Source: Drechmeria coniospora (lineage: Eukaryota; Ascomycota; Sordariomycetes; Hypocreales; Ophiocordycipitaceae). From it: DNA of 64,000 nt. Under the pieces are notes generated by a model that was not told the origin of the DNA, searched no databases, and saw only the letters and a program-made list of their open reading frames with translations. Below, piece by piece: positions 22,005 through 31,997 of this stretch. Location: NCBI RefSeq assembly GCF_001625195.1, contig NC_054390.1:7041222-7105221 (forward strand), given 5' to 3'. A program made the position numbers and the translations under genes. Numbering within the stretch: the stretch's first letter is position 1; each line of letters begins with the position of its first letter.

Positions 22005-23836
22005 ATGTCTCTGCCAGGTCTGCGCGGCTCTTCGCGTGCCTTCCGGGGCATTGCGAGACCAGCGGTTTCCCCCGCCGGTAAGCTGTTGTGCGCTTCGAGG
22101 AGGACCAAGTCGTCCATGGCCCTCGACGGCCAGCAACAGGTTTGCCGCGCCCCGTTGGCCTAACCCAGGTTTGCCTGCCGTTCTCCGCGTTGCTGACCCT
22201 TTTCCTCGACAGCTCCTCGCCGCCCACCTCCAACAGGCGGATCCAACCGTGTTCGACATCATCGAGAACGTGCGTATCGTCCGACGCTGCGGTCACCGAT
22301 CGGCTGCTAACGGGCGGCGAGCAGGAGAAAAAAAGGCAGAAGCACTTTGTCAACTTGATTCCGTCCGAGAACTTTACCTCACAGGCAGTTTTGGATGCGC
22401 TCGGTAGCGTGATGCAGAGTGAGCAGATTTCCCGAGCCTTTCCAGAACGGCAATGAACGAACGAGGGGCAGGATTGCTGACGCGGAGGATAGACAAGTAC
22501 TCCGAGGGCTACCCCGGAGCGCGCTACTACGGCGGCAACGAATTCATCGACCAGTCCGAGCGCCTGTGCCAGCAGCGTGCTCTTGAAGCTTTTGAGCTGG
22601 ACCCATCGAGCTGGGGTGTCAACGTGCAAGGTACGTTCGGCTTTCTGCCGACGGCTCGGGTGGACGACTGGCTTATCATGTCACGCAGCTCTCTCCGGTG
22701 CGCCCGCCAACCTGTACGTGTATTCCGCCTTGATGGACACGCACGACCGACTCATGGGTCTCGATCTTCCTCACGGCGGCCATCTTTCGCACGGTTACCA
22801 GACTCCCACGAAGAAGATTTCCTTCGTCTCCAAGTACTTCGAGACGCTGCCGTACCGGTTGGACGAGTCGACGGGCCTCATCGACTACGACAAGCTGGAG
22901 GAGAACGCACTGCTGTACCGACCCAAGATCATCGTCGCGGGTGCCAGCGCATACAGCCGGCTGATCGACTATAAGCGCATGCGCGAAATTTGCGACAAGG
23001 TCAACGCCTACCTGCTGGCCGACATGGCCCACATCTCCGGCATGGTCGCTGCCAAGGTTCTTCCCGGCCCCTTCCCCTATGCCGACATCGTGACGACGAC
23101 GAGCCACAAAAGCCTGCGCGGGCCTCGAGGCGCCCTCATCTTCTTCCGGAAGGGCGTTCGGAGACAGAACGCGAAGACGAAGGAAGACGAGATGTACAAC
23201 CTCGAAGGGCCCATCAACACATCCGTCTTCCCCGGCCACCAGGGCGGCCCTCACAACCACACGATTACGGCTCTTTCGGTGGCGCTGAAGCAGGCTCAGT
23301 CGCCCGACTTCCGCGCCTACCAGTCGCAGGTTCTGGCGAACGCGAAGGCCTTTGCGAAGCGCCTGGGCGAAGAGAAGGGCAAGGGTGGGTTGGGATACAG
23401 CATCGTCTCGGGCGGGACCGACAACCACCTGGTGCTGGCGGACCTGAAGCCCCACGGCGTCGACGGCGGCCGCGTGGAGCGCGTGCTGGAGCTGGTCGGC
23501 GTCGCCGCCAACAAGAACACGGTGCCCGGAGACCGGTCGGCGCTCGTCCCCGGCGGCCTCCGGATGGGCACGCCCGCCATGACGACGCGGGGCTTCAACG
23601 AGAATGATTTCGTCCGCGTCGCCGACGTCGTCGATCGGGCGGTGACCATCGCCGCTCGGGTCGACAAGGCCGTGCGTGCGGCGGCCAAGGAGAGGGGCGA
23701 GAAGAACCCGGGAAAGCTCAAGCTGTTCCTCGAGCACCTTGGCAGCGGCGAGAACGAGCCGGAGATTGTGCAGCTGCGGAGTGAGGTGGAGGACTGGGTG
23801 GGCACATACCCGCTGCCGTGGGAGGCGGGCCGGTAG
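22005..23836 (+). CDS. SHM1: Serine hydroxymethyltransferase, probably mitochondrial
   Basis: Five exons, 22005-22139, 22213-22269, 22325-22418, 22493-22630 and 22689-23836, give 523 residues. The enzyme uses pyridoxal phosphate to convert serine and tetrahydrofolate to glycine and methylene-tetrahydrofolate. The first 45 residues are rich in Arg, Ser and Ala with almost no acids, as in a mitochondrial presequence; a cytosolic paralogue would lack this. Diagnostic blocks are [10 protein letters not shown], the [13 protein letters not shown] stretch, and [13 protein letters not shown], with the Schiff-base lysine at about residue 282. All intron phases fit and the protein is full length. The minus-strand neighbour converges on it about 400 bases downstream. 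Confidence 0.95.
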
Positions 23837-24245
23837 ATGATGGCGGCCACGAGGAAGGCGGATGACGAGTCGTACCATTGCGGAGGTTGGGTCCAGGATT
23901 TATCATACCTCAGGCCTGGGGAGAAATCACATGAAAACGAGGATCAACTCCTCGACGCAAGGAAATCACTGGCCTCTGCCGGTGGAGAGGTGAAAATATA
24001 ATCAAGGGGTAGAGCAGGGGTGGGCACAATGGTCGAGGACAGGTAGCTGCTGCATCTATATTGGACATGATATATGTACGCCGCTTGCGTGATCTATGAG
24101 ACAAATCTCTACGAATATCTGCCGCCGCTAGTGAGGGGGTTGCATGCTCTACAAAGGAGACAATGAAGGGTGTGCCAATATACTTGGAGAGAAGTGAGGA
24201 GTAGAGAAGGAGGGGGCGTAGTCTCGCGCAGTGTGGCATCCAGTA
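23837..24245. other. Spacer between convergent genes
   Basis: About 400 bases holding the 3' ends of the hydroxymethyltransferase gene and the minus-strand fusion gene. I see no gene or repeat. Confidence 0.6.
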
Positions 24246-27197
24246 TCAATTTCCGAGGACTTTCCGGACGCTCTCGCGTGCGCGAAACAGGTCGTAGTAC
24301 GCCCTTACACGATGCAGTTTGTTGAAGGCGATCTCTGGCCCGCCGTACTCTTCGACAATGGCATGAAGGGCAGGCCAGAGAGCAAAATCGGGCAGGGAAG
24401 GGGAGGGACCAGCCAACAGGAAGGTATTCGAGCAAGCGGATTCCCAGCTGGCAATGGCCTGCATCAAGAAGTTGGGAATGGCGGGTTTCGAGCAAGTAGA
24501 TGGGGTGGGGGCAGAGACGGGCACGGCACGGAGGCGGAATTTTTCGTGGAGGCCGAGGGCGCGTTGGAAGAGGGTGAGGCTGGCGGCGAGCTCGGCGGGT
24601 TCGGGAGCCGGACTGTGATGCGGACTGGAGCCAGGGCGGTGGGTGATGCTGCCCGGGCCGTAGACGGCGTCGATGTACAGCAGGACGGCGATGTCGCCTT
24701 CCACGGTGGACCCTTGAGAATCGTTGTCGACGAAGCGGACAGGTACGCCGTCGAGTGGACTGTCGGCAACGGGGGCAACGCTGCCACGAGCGTAGCTCAC
24801 ATCGTACTCGGCGAGCATCAGGGCGACGCGCATGTTCATGACGGGATCGGCAGCGGTGAAGAAACGCGGGGCGCGGGTGATGTGGAGGACGTCGAATCCG
24901 GCACCGTAGTGAGCGTGCCAGTCAAATCGGGAAGCACGATTCTCGGCACCGAAAGCGCGGAGCATGGCGACAGCGTCAGCCGTCTGACCGTTGCTAACGG
25001 GACGGGCGTCGGAGCGGGACTTTGCCGTGGCGCCCTGACCCCAGATGAGGGTCTCGTCGGCGGCGAGGAAGGTGGCTATGCGACGGAAGGTAAGGGAGAT
25101 GCGGACGCCGTCGAAGGCGAGCTCGGCCGCCGTCTTCTCACGAGCGGCGCGTCGGTCCGGACGGATGGCATGCAGCCATCGGCCGTTGGTGGCAAGGCCC
25201 ATGCGGCAGAGGGAGTTGTGACGAAGGCGGAGGCGGAGGACGGTGCGCTGATGAGACTGTGGGGATGTCGGTGGTGACGTTTTCCGTAGCGAAGTTGGTG
25301 ATGATGCTCGTGCCGGTGGTTTGGCCTGTCCACCACGACGACCTGCATCTTCACCACCTGTTTGGCCGTCACCACCACCACACCCAGCTCCCCCAGCTCC
25401 CTCATCACCCGCCTTAGCTTCGGCGACCCTCGACGGCCGCTTCGTACGCAGAACCATGGTCCTCTCGGCGCCGAGGCTCACGTTGGCGATGTAGGAGTGA
25501 GGAGCGATGTCGAGCGTCTTGTCGCTATGCTCGTTGATGTAGTCAGCACCGTCACGGTACAGCTGGATGAGCACGTGGTTCACCGGGTGGCCGAGCTGTC
25601 TCTCGACCGCATCCTTGACGGCGAGGACGGCGGGCGAGAACGGACGGAGCGGCGGCGCCTCGTCGGACGGGTGGCGATAGACAGGGACATCACCGTCAAC
25701 GGTGACGGCGCCTTGCACGGCGACGAGGCGTGGCACCTCCCCCCCCTGGTGGGACATGCGCTGCCATTGCACCTCGTCTCGGAGGCTGTCGAAGATGGTG
25801 GCCTCCACGGCGGGCGGGATGAGGTTGTCGATGACGTCGGTGTCACCTTCGCCGAGGCGACGCTGGGCGGCATGGGTATCTGTGTCTGTGTCTGTAGCCG
25901 GACCCGAATCCGCATCCGAATCCGCAGCAGAACCGGCGGTCGTGCGTCGTGCTTTGTCGTCTTCTTCTGTCGTCGCTGCCTCGCTCGTCGGCCTTTGTTC
26001 GGGGCGCAACTCCGTCATGATCGGCGTGGCGGCGGCTGCAACTGTAGCAGCAGTCGTAGCTGTAGCTGTGGTTGTAGCTGTAGCGGTAGCTGCAATGGCA
26101 GCGGTAGCTGCGGCGGTACCTGGAGGTGATGCAGGCGCATGAAGCTGTGGTGTCGAAGTCGAGGTCGTAGCCTTTGGTGGCGTCGATTGGGTCAACCCGG
26201 AGGAGGTAGGTCCATCGACCACCTTCTCCCCGCTTCCACCCGCTTCCGCCTTGTCTGGCCCCCGAGCGACGGACGCTAGCGTGAGCTTCGACAGCTCCAA
26301 CACGGCCTTGTCAACGCCGATGCCGATGCCGATGCCGACTCCGAGTCCGACTCTGATGCTGTCGTTGGGGGGTGACGGCGACTCCGACGACGCGGGCGAC
26401 GTCCTCGGCAGCCCCAGGGCTTCGGCGACGTCGGCGCCGCTCAGAACGGCGCAGCCCGTCAGCTCCAGAAGGTTCCGCATCGCCCGGTCCCGGCGCGCCT
26501 CGCTGCGGTAGCCGCAGCAGTCCTCGACGATTGTGATGGCCATGCCGTGGCCGGCGGCGTCGAGAGCCGTCGCGTAGACGCCGACGTTGGCGAGCGAGCC
26601 GCAGAGGAAGACGTGCATGACCATGCGTGACCGCAGACGGCGTAGAAGGGAGGTGCCCTGGAAGGCCGAGTAGCTGCTCTTGCACAACACCGAGTCGCTC
26701 CCGGCAACGGCAGCAGCCACGGTCGGATGCAGGTCGGCTCCGGGGGACGGGTGCTGGACGCACAACCCGTCGGCGATGCTCAGGAAGGCTTCGGGGTCCT
26801 CGTCTTGTGCGCTGGTGTCTCTCGTCTCGGCCTCGGCCTCGGGCGCCATGGGGAGTTCGGAAACGATGTTCGTTGTGCTCCGATAACCCCGGTCCCGGTT
26901 TCGCGGCCGGTTCTGTTGGCGGCCCGACGTCGGCTGCTCCACGTCGACGGCATCGGATACGACGATGGGCTCCTCGTCGATCGGCCGTCGGTCCGTAAAT
27001 CGTGACTGCACCCACACGACGTCACCCCCTGCCGCGCGCACCGTTTTGGCGAGCAGCACGGATCGCTCCGCAAAACCGTCCGGAGCCGTCACTGGCAACG
27101 CGCCATCGGCGGCCAAGAAGTCGGTCTGCAGGTCGACGGCCAGCAGGGCCTTGCGCGTCGTTATCTGCGGCAGCGCCGCCGTGTCAAACGGAAACAT
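24246..27197 (-). CDS. Three-part fusion: isochorismatase-like, AlkB-like dioxygenase, GST-like
   Basis: One uninterrupted frame of 983 residues from the ATG at 27197. An in-frame ATG at 27341 would add a low-complexity leader read from the G15 and T-rich tracts, so I prefer 27197. Residues 10-240 are an isochorismatase-like hydrolase (LLAVDLQTDF, LCGSLANVGVYATALDAAG). The position that normally holds the catalytic cysteine is glycine (about residue 206), so the domain may be inactive. A long Ala/Thr/Ser-rich linker follows, then an AlkB-like 2-oxoglutarate/iron oxygenase with HSD (His557, Asp559), distal His676 in RWLHAIRPD and Arg705 in RISLTFR. This family repairs alkylated nucleic acid or demethylates RNA or protein. 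The last 200 residues resemble a glutathione-transferase C-terminal fold. Substrate is unknown. There is no stop or frameshift at the domain joints. Confidence 0.82.
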   Translation of the reverse strand: MFPFDTAALPQITTRKALLAVDLQTDFLAADGALPVTAPDGFAERSVLLAKTVRAAGGDVVWVQSRFTDRRPIDEEPIVVSDAVDVEQPTSGRQQNRPRNRDRGYRSTTNIVSELPMAPEAEAETRDTSAQDEDPEAFLSIADGLCVQHPSPGADLHPTVAAAVAGSDSVLCKSSYSAFQGTSLLRRLRSRMVMHVFLCGSLANVGVYATALDAAGHGMAITIVEDCCGYRSEARRDRAMRNLLELTGCAVLSGADVAEALGLPRTSPASSESPSPPNDSIRVGLGVGIGIGIGVDKAVLELSKLTLASVARGPDKAEAGGSGEKVVDGPTSSGLTQSTPPKATTSTSTPQLHAPASPPGTAAATAAIAATATATTTATATTAATVAAAATPIMTELRPEQRPTSEAATTEEDDKARRTTAGSAADSDADSGPATDTDTDTHAAQRRLGEGDTDVIDNLIPPAVEATIFDSLRDEVQWQRMSHQGGEVPRLVAVQGAVTVDGDVPVYRHPSDEAPPLRPFSPAVLAVKDAVERQLGHPVNHVLIQLYRDGADYINEHSDKTLDIAPHSYIANVSLGAERTMVLRTKRPSRVAEAKAGDEGAGGAGCGGGDGQTGGEDAGRRGGQAKPPARASSPTSLRKTSPPTSPQSHQRTVLRLRLRHNSLCRMGLATNGRWLHAIRPDRRAAREKTAAELAFDGVRISLTFRRIATFLAADETLIWGQGATAKSRSDARPVSNGQTADAVAMLRAFGAENRASRFDWHAHYGAGFDVLHITRAPRFFTAADPVMNMRVALMLAEYDVSYARGSVAPVADSPLDGVPVRFVDNDSQGSTVEGDIAVLLYIDAVYGPGSITHRPGSSPHHSPAPEPAELAASLTLFQRALGLHEKFRLRAVPVSAPTPSTCSKPAIPNFLMQAIASWESACSNTFLLAGPSPSLPDFALWPALHAIVEEYGGPEIAFNKLHRVRAYYDLFRARESVRKVLGN

Positions 27198-27262
27198 GAT
27201 TTTCCTCCTTTTTTTCCCTCCTTTTTTTTCCTCCTTGATTTTGGTGTAGGGAGTGGAGGAAA

Positions 27263-27277
27263 GGGGGGGGGGGGGGG
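27263..27277. repeat. Poly-G homopolymer, 15 bases
   Basis: A 15-G run lies 66 bases upstream of the chosen start of the fusion gene, next to T- and C-rich tracts. It probably lies in the 5' leader or core promoter and is length-unstable. Confidence 0.85.
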
Positions 27278-29836
27278 TGGCCTCTTGACTTCTTGGTGGC
27301 CTAGTCACTGATTCAACCGACACGTAATTTGTGCTGGGCATGAGCGCGCACGCAGTATTTAATGATTACCTGCCGCGTCGAGCTCGGAGTCCGGCGGACA
27401 ACCAACGTACGGACGTGTAGGTACTTGTATTATTTCTTCTCAATTCGCAACCGGGTACCTGCAGGGGGCCAAGGGGTGTTGAAGGAGGGGAGAGGCCGCC
27501 GGCCGAGCAGAGGGCAACACGCAAGGCCTGGAGCTATCCATGGGAAATGTGATAACTGACCGAGACTCGTCATCGTCCTGCTCTTGCTCGGGGCAAGGCA
27601 TGGCTCAGCTGAACACAAGTTTGGCTGCGGCTGCGACTGCGGAGAGGGAGAGGATGTAGGTGTAGACCGTACTTGGAGAGTAGGACGAGCTCGCTTCTGC
27701 GGCACACTCTCCTCTCCTCCAGAGGGTGACTTTGAGGCATGGCAGCAATTGCCAGGAATTCAACATCAGCAGCACGGCGGCGCCGGCACTCCAATCTCGC
27801 TTCCACGCCTGCCAGCCTGTTGCCAGCCTGTTGTTCTAGAACGGCCGAGGATCGCGGCGATGACGGTGGGGATGGCAGTTGACTCAGGTACCTAACGAAA
27901 GTACTTGTCGAGTATTAGTACAGTACTTTGAGTGCCTAAGTACTGTACAAAGGTAGGGTAGGAACGCCGTACCTGTATTTACTGTACCTATTCGCCTAAG
28001 TAGGTACTTAAGTAATCCAGTTCACTAGATACGGAGTAGCTGGACAATATTATGTACTTGCATGCACACACGCCTACCTACCTACTACCTACTAACTTAG
28101 GTAGTATATACTTCTACACCTGCATGTACTGAGTACAGTAATGTAAGTAGGTCCTGAAATGCAAAATTTCGTACCTAGTGCTCAGCAGGTACCGCTTACA
28201 GTACGGGGTGCGCCTATGTACTAGGTAAGTACCTACGTGTGCTGCACGTTGTTTATCACAGTATCATCATATTGCCGCACAAGTACATAGGTACCTACTT
28301 AGTACCTATGTACTAACACTCTCTGGCATTGTCGTACTCACACTCACACTTGACTAATACGTAAGTACAGTACGTAGTACGGAGAAATACGTAGTACGGA
28401 GAACAGTACTATATGTACAGAGTATTTGTAAGTACAGTAGCTGTACAGTAGTACAAATAATACTGCCTAATACTTGGTAATTAGTGCCTGCTGTATAGTA
28501 TTCCTTCGTGCTAGCACATGGTCATGGCTGGCTGATGTGGATCGCCGGCTGTGGCGAAGCGAAGCGGCCGAGGGCTGGCTTTGCATTCCCGCTGTTGGTG
28601 AACGGCAGGTTCGTTGGCTGGGTCCGACTGTATTCTGGATTGTTATATGAGTTTCGAGTCCTTGGTATTACAGGCACATATGAGCCTCTCATTGGGCCAT
28701 AGACAGACCAGGGCGAACCCGCCACGTGCCGTCGAGCGACGACACTGGTCCGACGGTGATCGGTCTTTAAGTGCGTGAATCACGGGTGTGTGCGTGCTTG
28801 TGGATGCCACAACAGTACGAGCACCGACCATGCTACGCGTCAGCACCTGCGAATGTCGATGTCGATGCCGCCGACTTCGTGATTCGGATGAGACTTGGGT
28901 GTGTTGTCGTTCAATCGTCGTACGAGTTGCAGGCAAGTAGTCCGGTGAGTGAGCAGTGCAGCACAATGATGGAGGCTTGCACCGAACAACCAGCCAGTGA
29001 CCGAGTCGCACTCCTGCCAGCGGGCCCCGTTCGCTTCGTGACCGAACGCTTCCATCCACTCGGCCGAGCATGCAACAATGCCATTCCAAGACTCACAGCA
29101 CCAGGTACCTGGATTCATACAATGAAGGTAGTCAAGTACGACTGGTGGCAAGAATTTTCCGTAGGTCATATCTACCACGCACACGCATGAAAAATTGAGC
29201 ATCGAGGAGGAATGCATTTCTTGTCATTATCAAGTGGGCGGCGAGCTTCGAGGCGAATGAATGTGCTGGTGACCTGTAGATGGTCGTATTGTGCTCGAGA
29301 AATGACACCAACATGCTACTAGGTATCCAACAATAGTCCGTACTTGTAGTCATACGTACATGTACAGTACTAACATTGTATTACTTGTAGTTGTCTACTG
29401 TACAGTATCTACAGGGCTGTGCAGTGCAGTAATTACTTGTACGTGTGCTTGATTATTATAGGATGTGACCATTAAGTAAGTACTTACGGAGTACGGAGTA
29501 CAGTACAGTAATATATTGTTGGAACTTCCCAGAAGGAGTGTGCCATTGGATGAACCGGCCTTTAACCGGTCGCCTCACTTGACGCTAGTACGGTGACGCC
29601 AACGCCAGCTTGACCCAAAGCTCTTTTCCGCTCGTCTCAGCCCTTCTCATACGATAGATCGCAGTCCTCCTTCGGATGAATCGATTCGCACCCTCCCGAC
29701 GAAATGGCCAGCCTTAGTCCATGATATGCTTAATAGAGCCTTGTTGTCATCGGCGACGAAACCACCGTCCTTGGCACCATCCAAACTTCCTCGCTCCCCC
29801 ACCGTCTCCTGGCAACCAGGGCCAGCTGAGTCGGCC
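27278..29836. other. Long spacer dominated by GTAC-rich words
   Basis: A spacer of about 2.6 kb between the divergent fusion and TAF8 genes. From about 27,890 to 28,500 nearly every stretch is made of TAGGTAC, AAGTACT, TACAGTAC or GTACTTA words. A direct repeat of ACGTAGTACGGAGAA lies near 28373-28402, and a TACGGAGTACGGAGTAC run lies near 29486. The open frames here are short and show no protein-like composition. The last 200 bases are more GC-rich and should be the TAF8 promoter. Confidence 0.6.
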
Positions 29837-30946
29837 ATGTCCAAGCGGAGCCTCTCCCCCCACGATGCCAGCGAGTCCGGATCGGAGCCGAAGCGCACCA
29901 GGGTGGACGCACCCCGTGCTGAGTCCCCTGCGGCCCCGGACAGCCTCCTCGCCCTCGAGCCGACGGCTGGGAGGGACGGCGATGACGGCGAGACGGCGAT
30001 CCAGTCGCTGGGCCCCACGCACCACTTTCACGCCCGTTGCGGCCTTCAGCGGTCGATAGCCGTCGTCCTCCGTCATGACGGCTTCGACTCCGCCACACCC
30101 GAGGCCATGGAAAGCTTCACGGCCTTGGTCGAATCATGTCAGTCTCACCCCTCCCTCCTCCTCCTCCTCCTCCTCCCCCTCCTCCTCTCCCATATCCATC
30201 TCCTTCACCCCCCTCACCAACATCTTGTCGGCTGTATCCTCCTCGCGTGAACCCCATCCGTCGCTGACCCCCGCTTGCCAGACATGGAGTCCATGGTCGA
30301 GGAAATCAAGCGGTTCGCCATCGCTGCAAGGCGAGAACGTCCCACCCCAGTCGACTTTGCCCTCATGCTCCGGCACCACAACCTGCCCATCGCCTCGCTC
30401 ATGTCGCATCTGAAGAACCCCGTGCCAAAGGAGCAGCGGGCCCCTACCTTCGCGGATGTCGTATGCGCCGACTCCGACGCCCTCACCACTCTCCCGCTGC
30501 TCGGCCCCGAGCTCAGCGGCCAGGCAGATAAGGAGGCGATGAGCTACATACCCCCCTCGTTCCCCGATTTCCCAAGCCAGCATACCTATCGCTTCACCCC
30601 GCGGGAGGACACGGTCGTCCGCGACTCCAAGAAGATCCGCGAGGAGGCCGCCCGCACCGCACAGCAAGGCGAGGACGCACTACGACGCTTGGTCCGCGCT
30701 TCCAAGATGCGGAAACAAAAAGAGGTCAAATCGCTCGTCGAGAGGGATCCCGAGGGCAAGGAGCGCTTCCGCCTGTGGGAGTCAACAATGAAGCGCTTCA
30801 TGGGCGCAGAAGCACGCGCCGAGAACGCCGACCAGGTCGACATCTCCCAGCACAGCATGATCGTGAACGGGGATGCCGTCTTCGCCCGCAGGGAAGTCTC
30901 GAGGCAAGGGAAGCGGTCGGCCGGCCTGTCCGTGACCGGGAAATAG
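29837..30946 (+). CDS. TAF8: TFIID subunit TAF8
   Basis: Two exons, 29837-30137 and 30282-30946, give 321 residues. The intron of 144 nt has donor GTCAGT and holds a CTC-rich microsatellite. An in-frame ATG at 29726 exists, but MSKRSLSPHD at 29837 is the more natural start and carries a KRTR basic patch. Residues 45-110 form the bromodomain-associated histone fold (SIAVVLRHDGFDSATPEA), which pairs with TAF10. The diagnostic TAF8 C-terminal domain follows (YIPPSFPDFPSQHTYRFTP). The tail is basic and charged. TAF8 with TAF2 and TAF10 assembles TFIID for RNA polymerase II promoters. The histone fold plus the PPFPxxHTY-type block make the call strong. Confidence 0.9.
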
Positions 30947-31997
30947 GTATTTCAAGGGGCCGTTCGCGGCACGTGGCACCCGCTGGACGACCACGAGGAC
31001 GAGAGGCATTCTCGACGCTGTAGCCGCCAGCCCCAAGCGCATGCCTCATGTATGCGGGCGATGTATGAGCTAGCTACAGCCGCATTTGTAATCATGATAC
31101 CCTGAAATTGAAGTGAATGACCGTTGGCAAAAATACCATCTCGACTAATCTGTCATGATGAATAGGACTCGTGCACCCGTGATCACGATGCGCATGGGCG
31201 GACCTTATCAACCTTTCCATACAAACAGGAGGTATTTCCAAGAATATTTCGACTGCTGGTGGCGAGAAATGGAGGAAACTGGTTCACCATGATAATAACC
31301 GTGAACTTGATACAATGCATGTTGTGAGCTTCGCATTTCCGGACGTTTGTTTGTGGGATACTGTCGAGTCCATGCCAGGCTCAAAGATTCAGACACCACT
31401 CTATCATGGCTACAGTGAAAAAGCCGTCACTGCATATTCAGAGTTGACCATCTCAAAGGGGAATATCTTCACATCGTTGTTTATACGAAGTACACCGTGC
31501 CTACAGTACTTCTGCCCTTCGTGCGACTTCCCGGTTCTCCCGGGTAGGTCAGCACTCAGCTTGCCTGGGTTATGGCTCACGACCCACCACGATCGTAGAT
31601 GGGTGCTACTGTACGGAGTACGGAGGCACAACTACTTACTGTACTCCGTAGCATTGTGGCAGTAATACAAGTCAGTAATACTCCGTACGAGTACGTATGG
31701 AGTACTAAAGGATGGAACTAGTATCACTCCTTAAGTAATACTTGAGTGTACAAGGGGGGAGTAGTCCAAGGTACTTGGACCCAGGTACCTCAGAACAGCC
31801 TAACGCGGGCGGCCCTAATTTTCCACCCACACAAAAAATATCCCAATTTCTGTTGAAGGACGCCTTGAGCCCAGAAGTCTGCCCCAGTGTGTGCCCCCCA
31901 AGGTTTTGCAGTCGAGTCGAACCTTTTGAACTTCCTTCCCCTCCCCTCCGCACTGCACCGTTCGACAACCTGCTGCATCGCCTCGTCAACCGTCGCC
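30947..31997. other. Spacer with inverted TACGGAGTA elements; RACK1 promoter
   Basis: TACGGAGTACGGAG at about 31615 faces TACTCCGTA at about 31642, and another pair lies at 31677-31705. The last 200 bases before the RACK1 start are TC-rich and likely carry its leader. No gene is seen. Confidence 0.55.

Noticed and set aside
22676..23878. 400-residue minus-strand open frame opposite the hydroxymethyltransferase
   Set aside because: It is the shadow of a strongly conserved plus-strand exon in GC-rich DNA. Its Arg/His/Val-rich composition matches no protein family.
24231..25277. 348-residue plus-strand frame opposite the AlkB-like fusion gene
   Set aside because: Very Gly- and Val-rich shadow of the minus-strand gene, which keeps iron- and 2-oxoglutarate-binding residues.
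28771..29190. 139-residue plus-strand frame in the spacer before TAF8
   Set aside because: No domain or conserved-looking block, it starts without an ATG, and a frame of similar length lies on the opposite strand.
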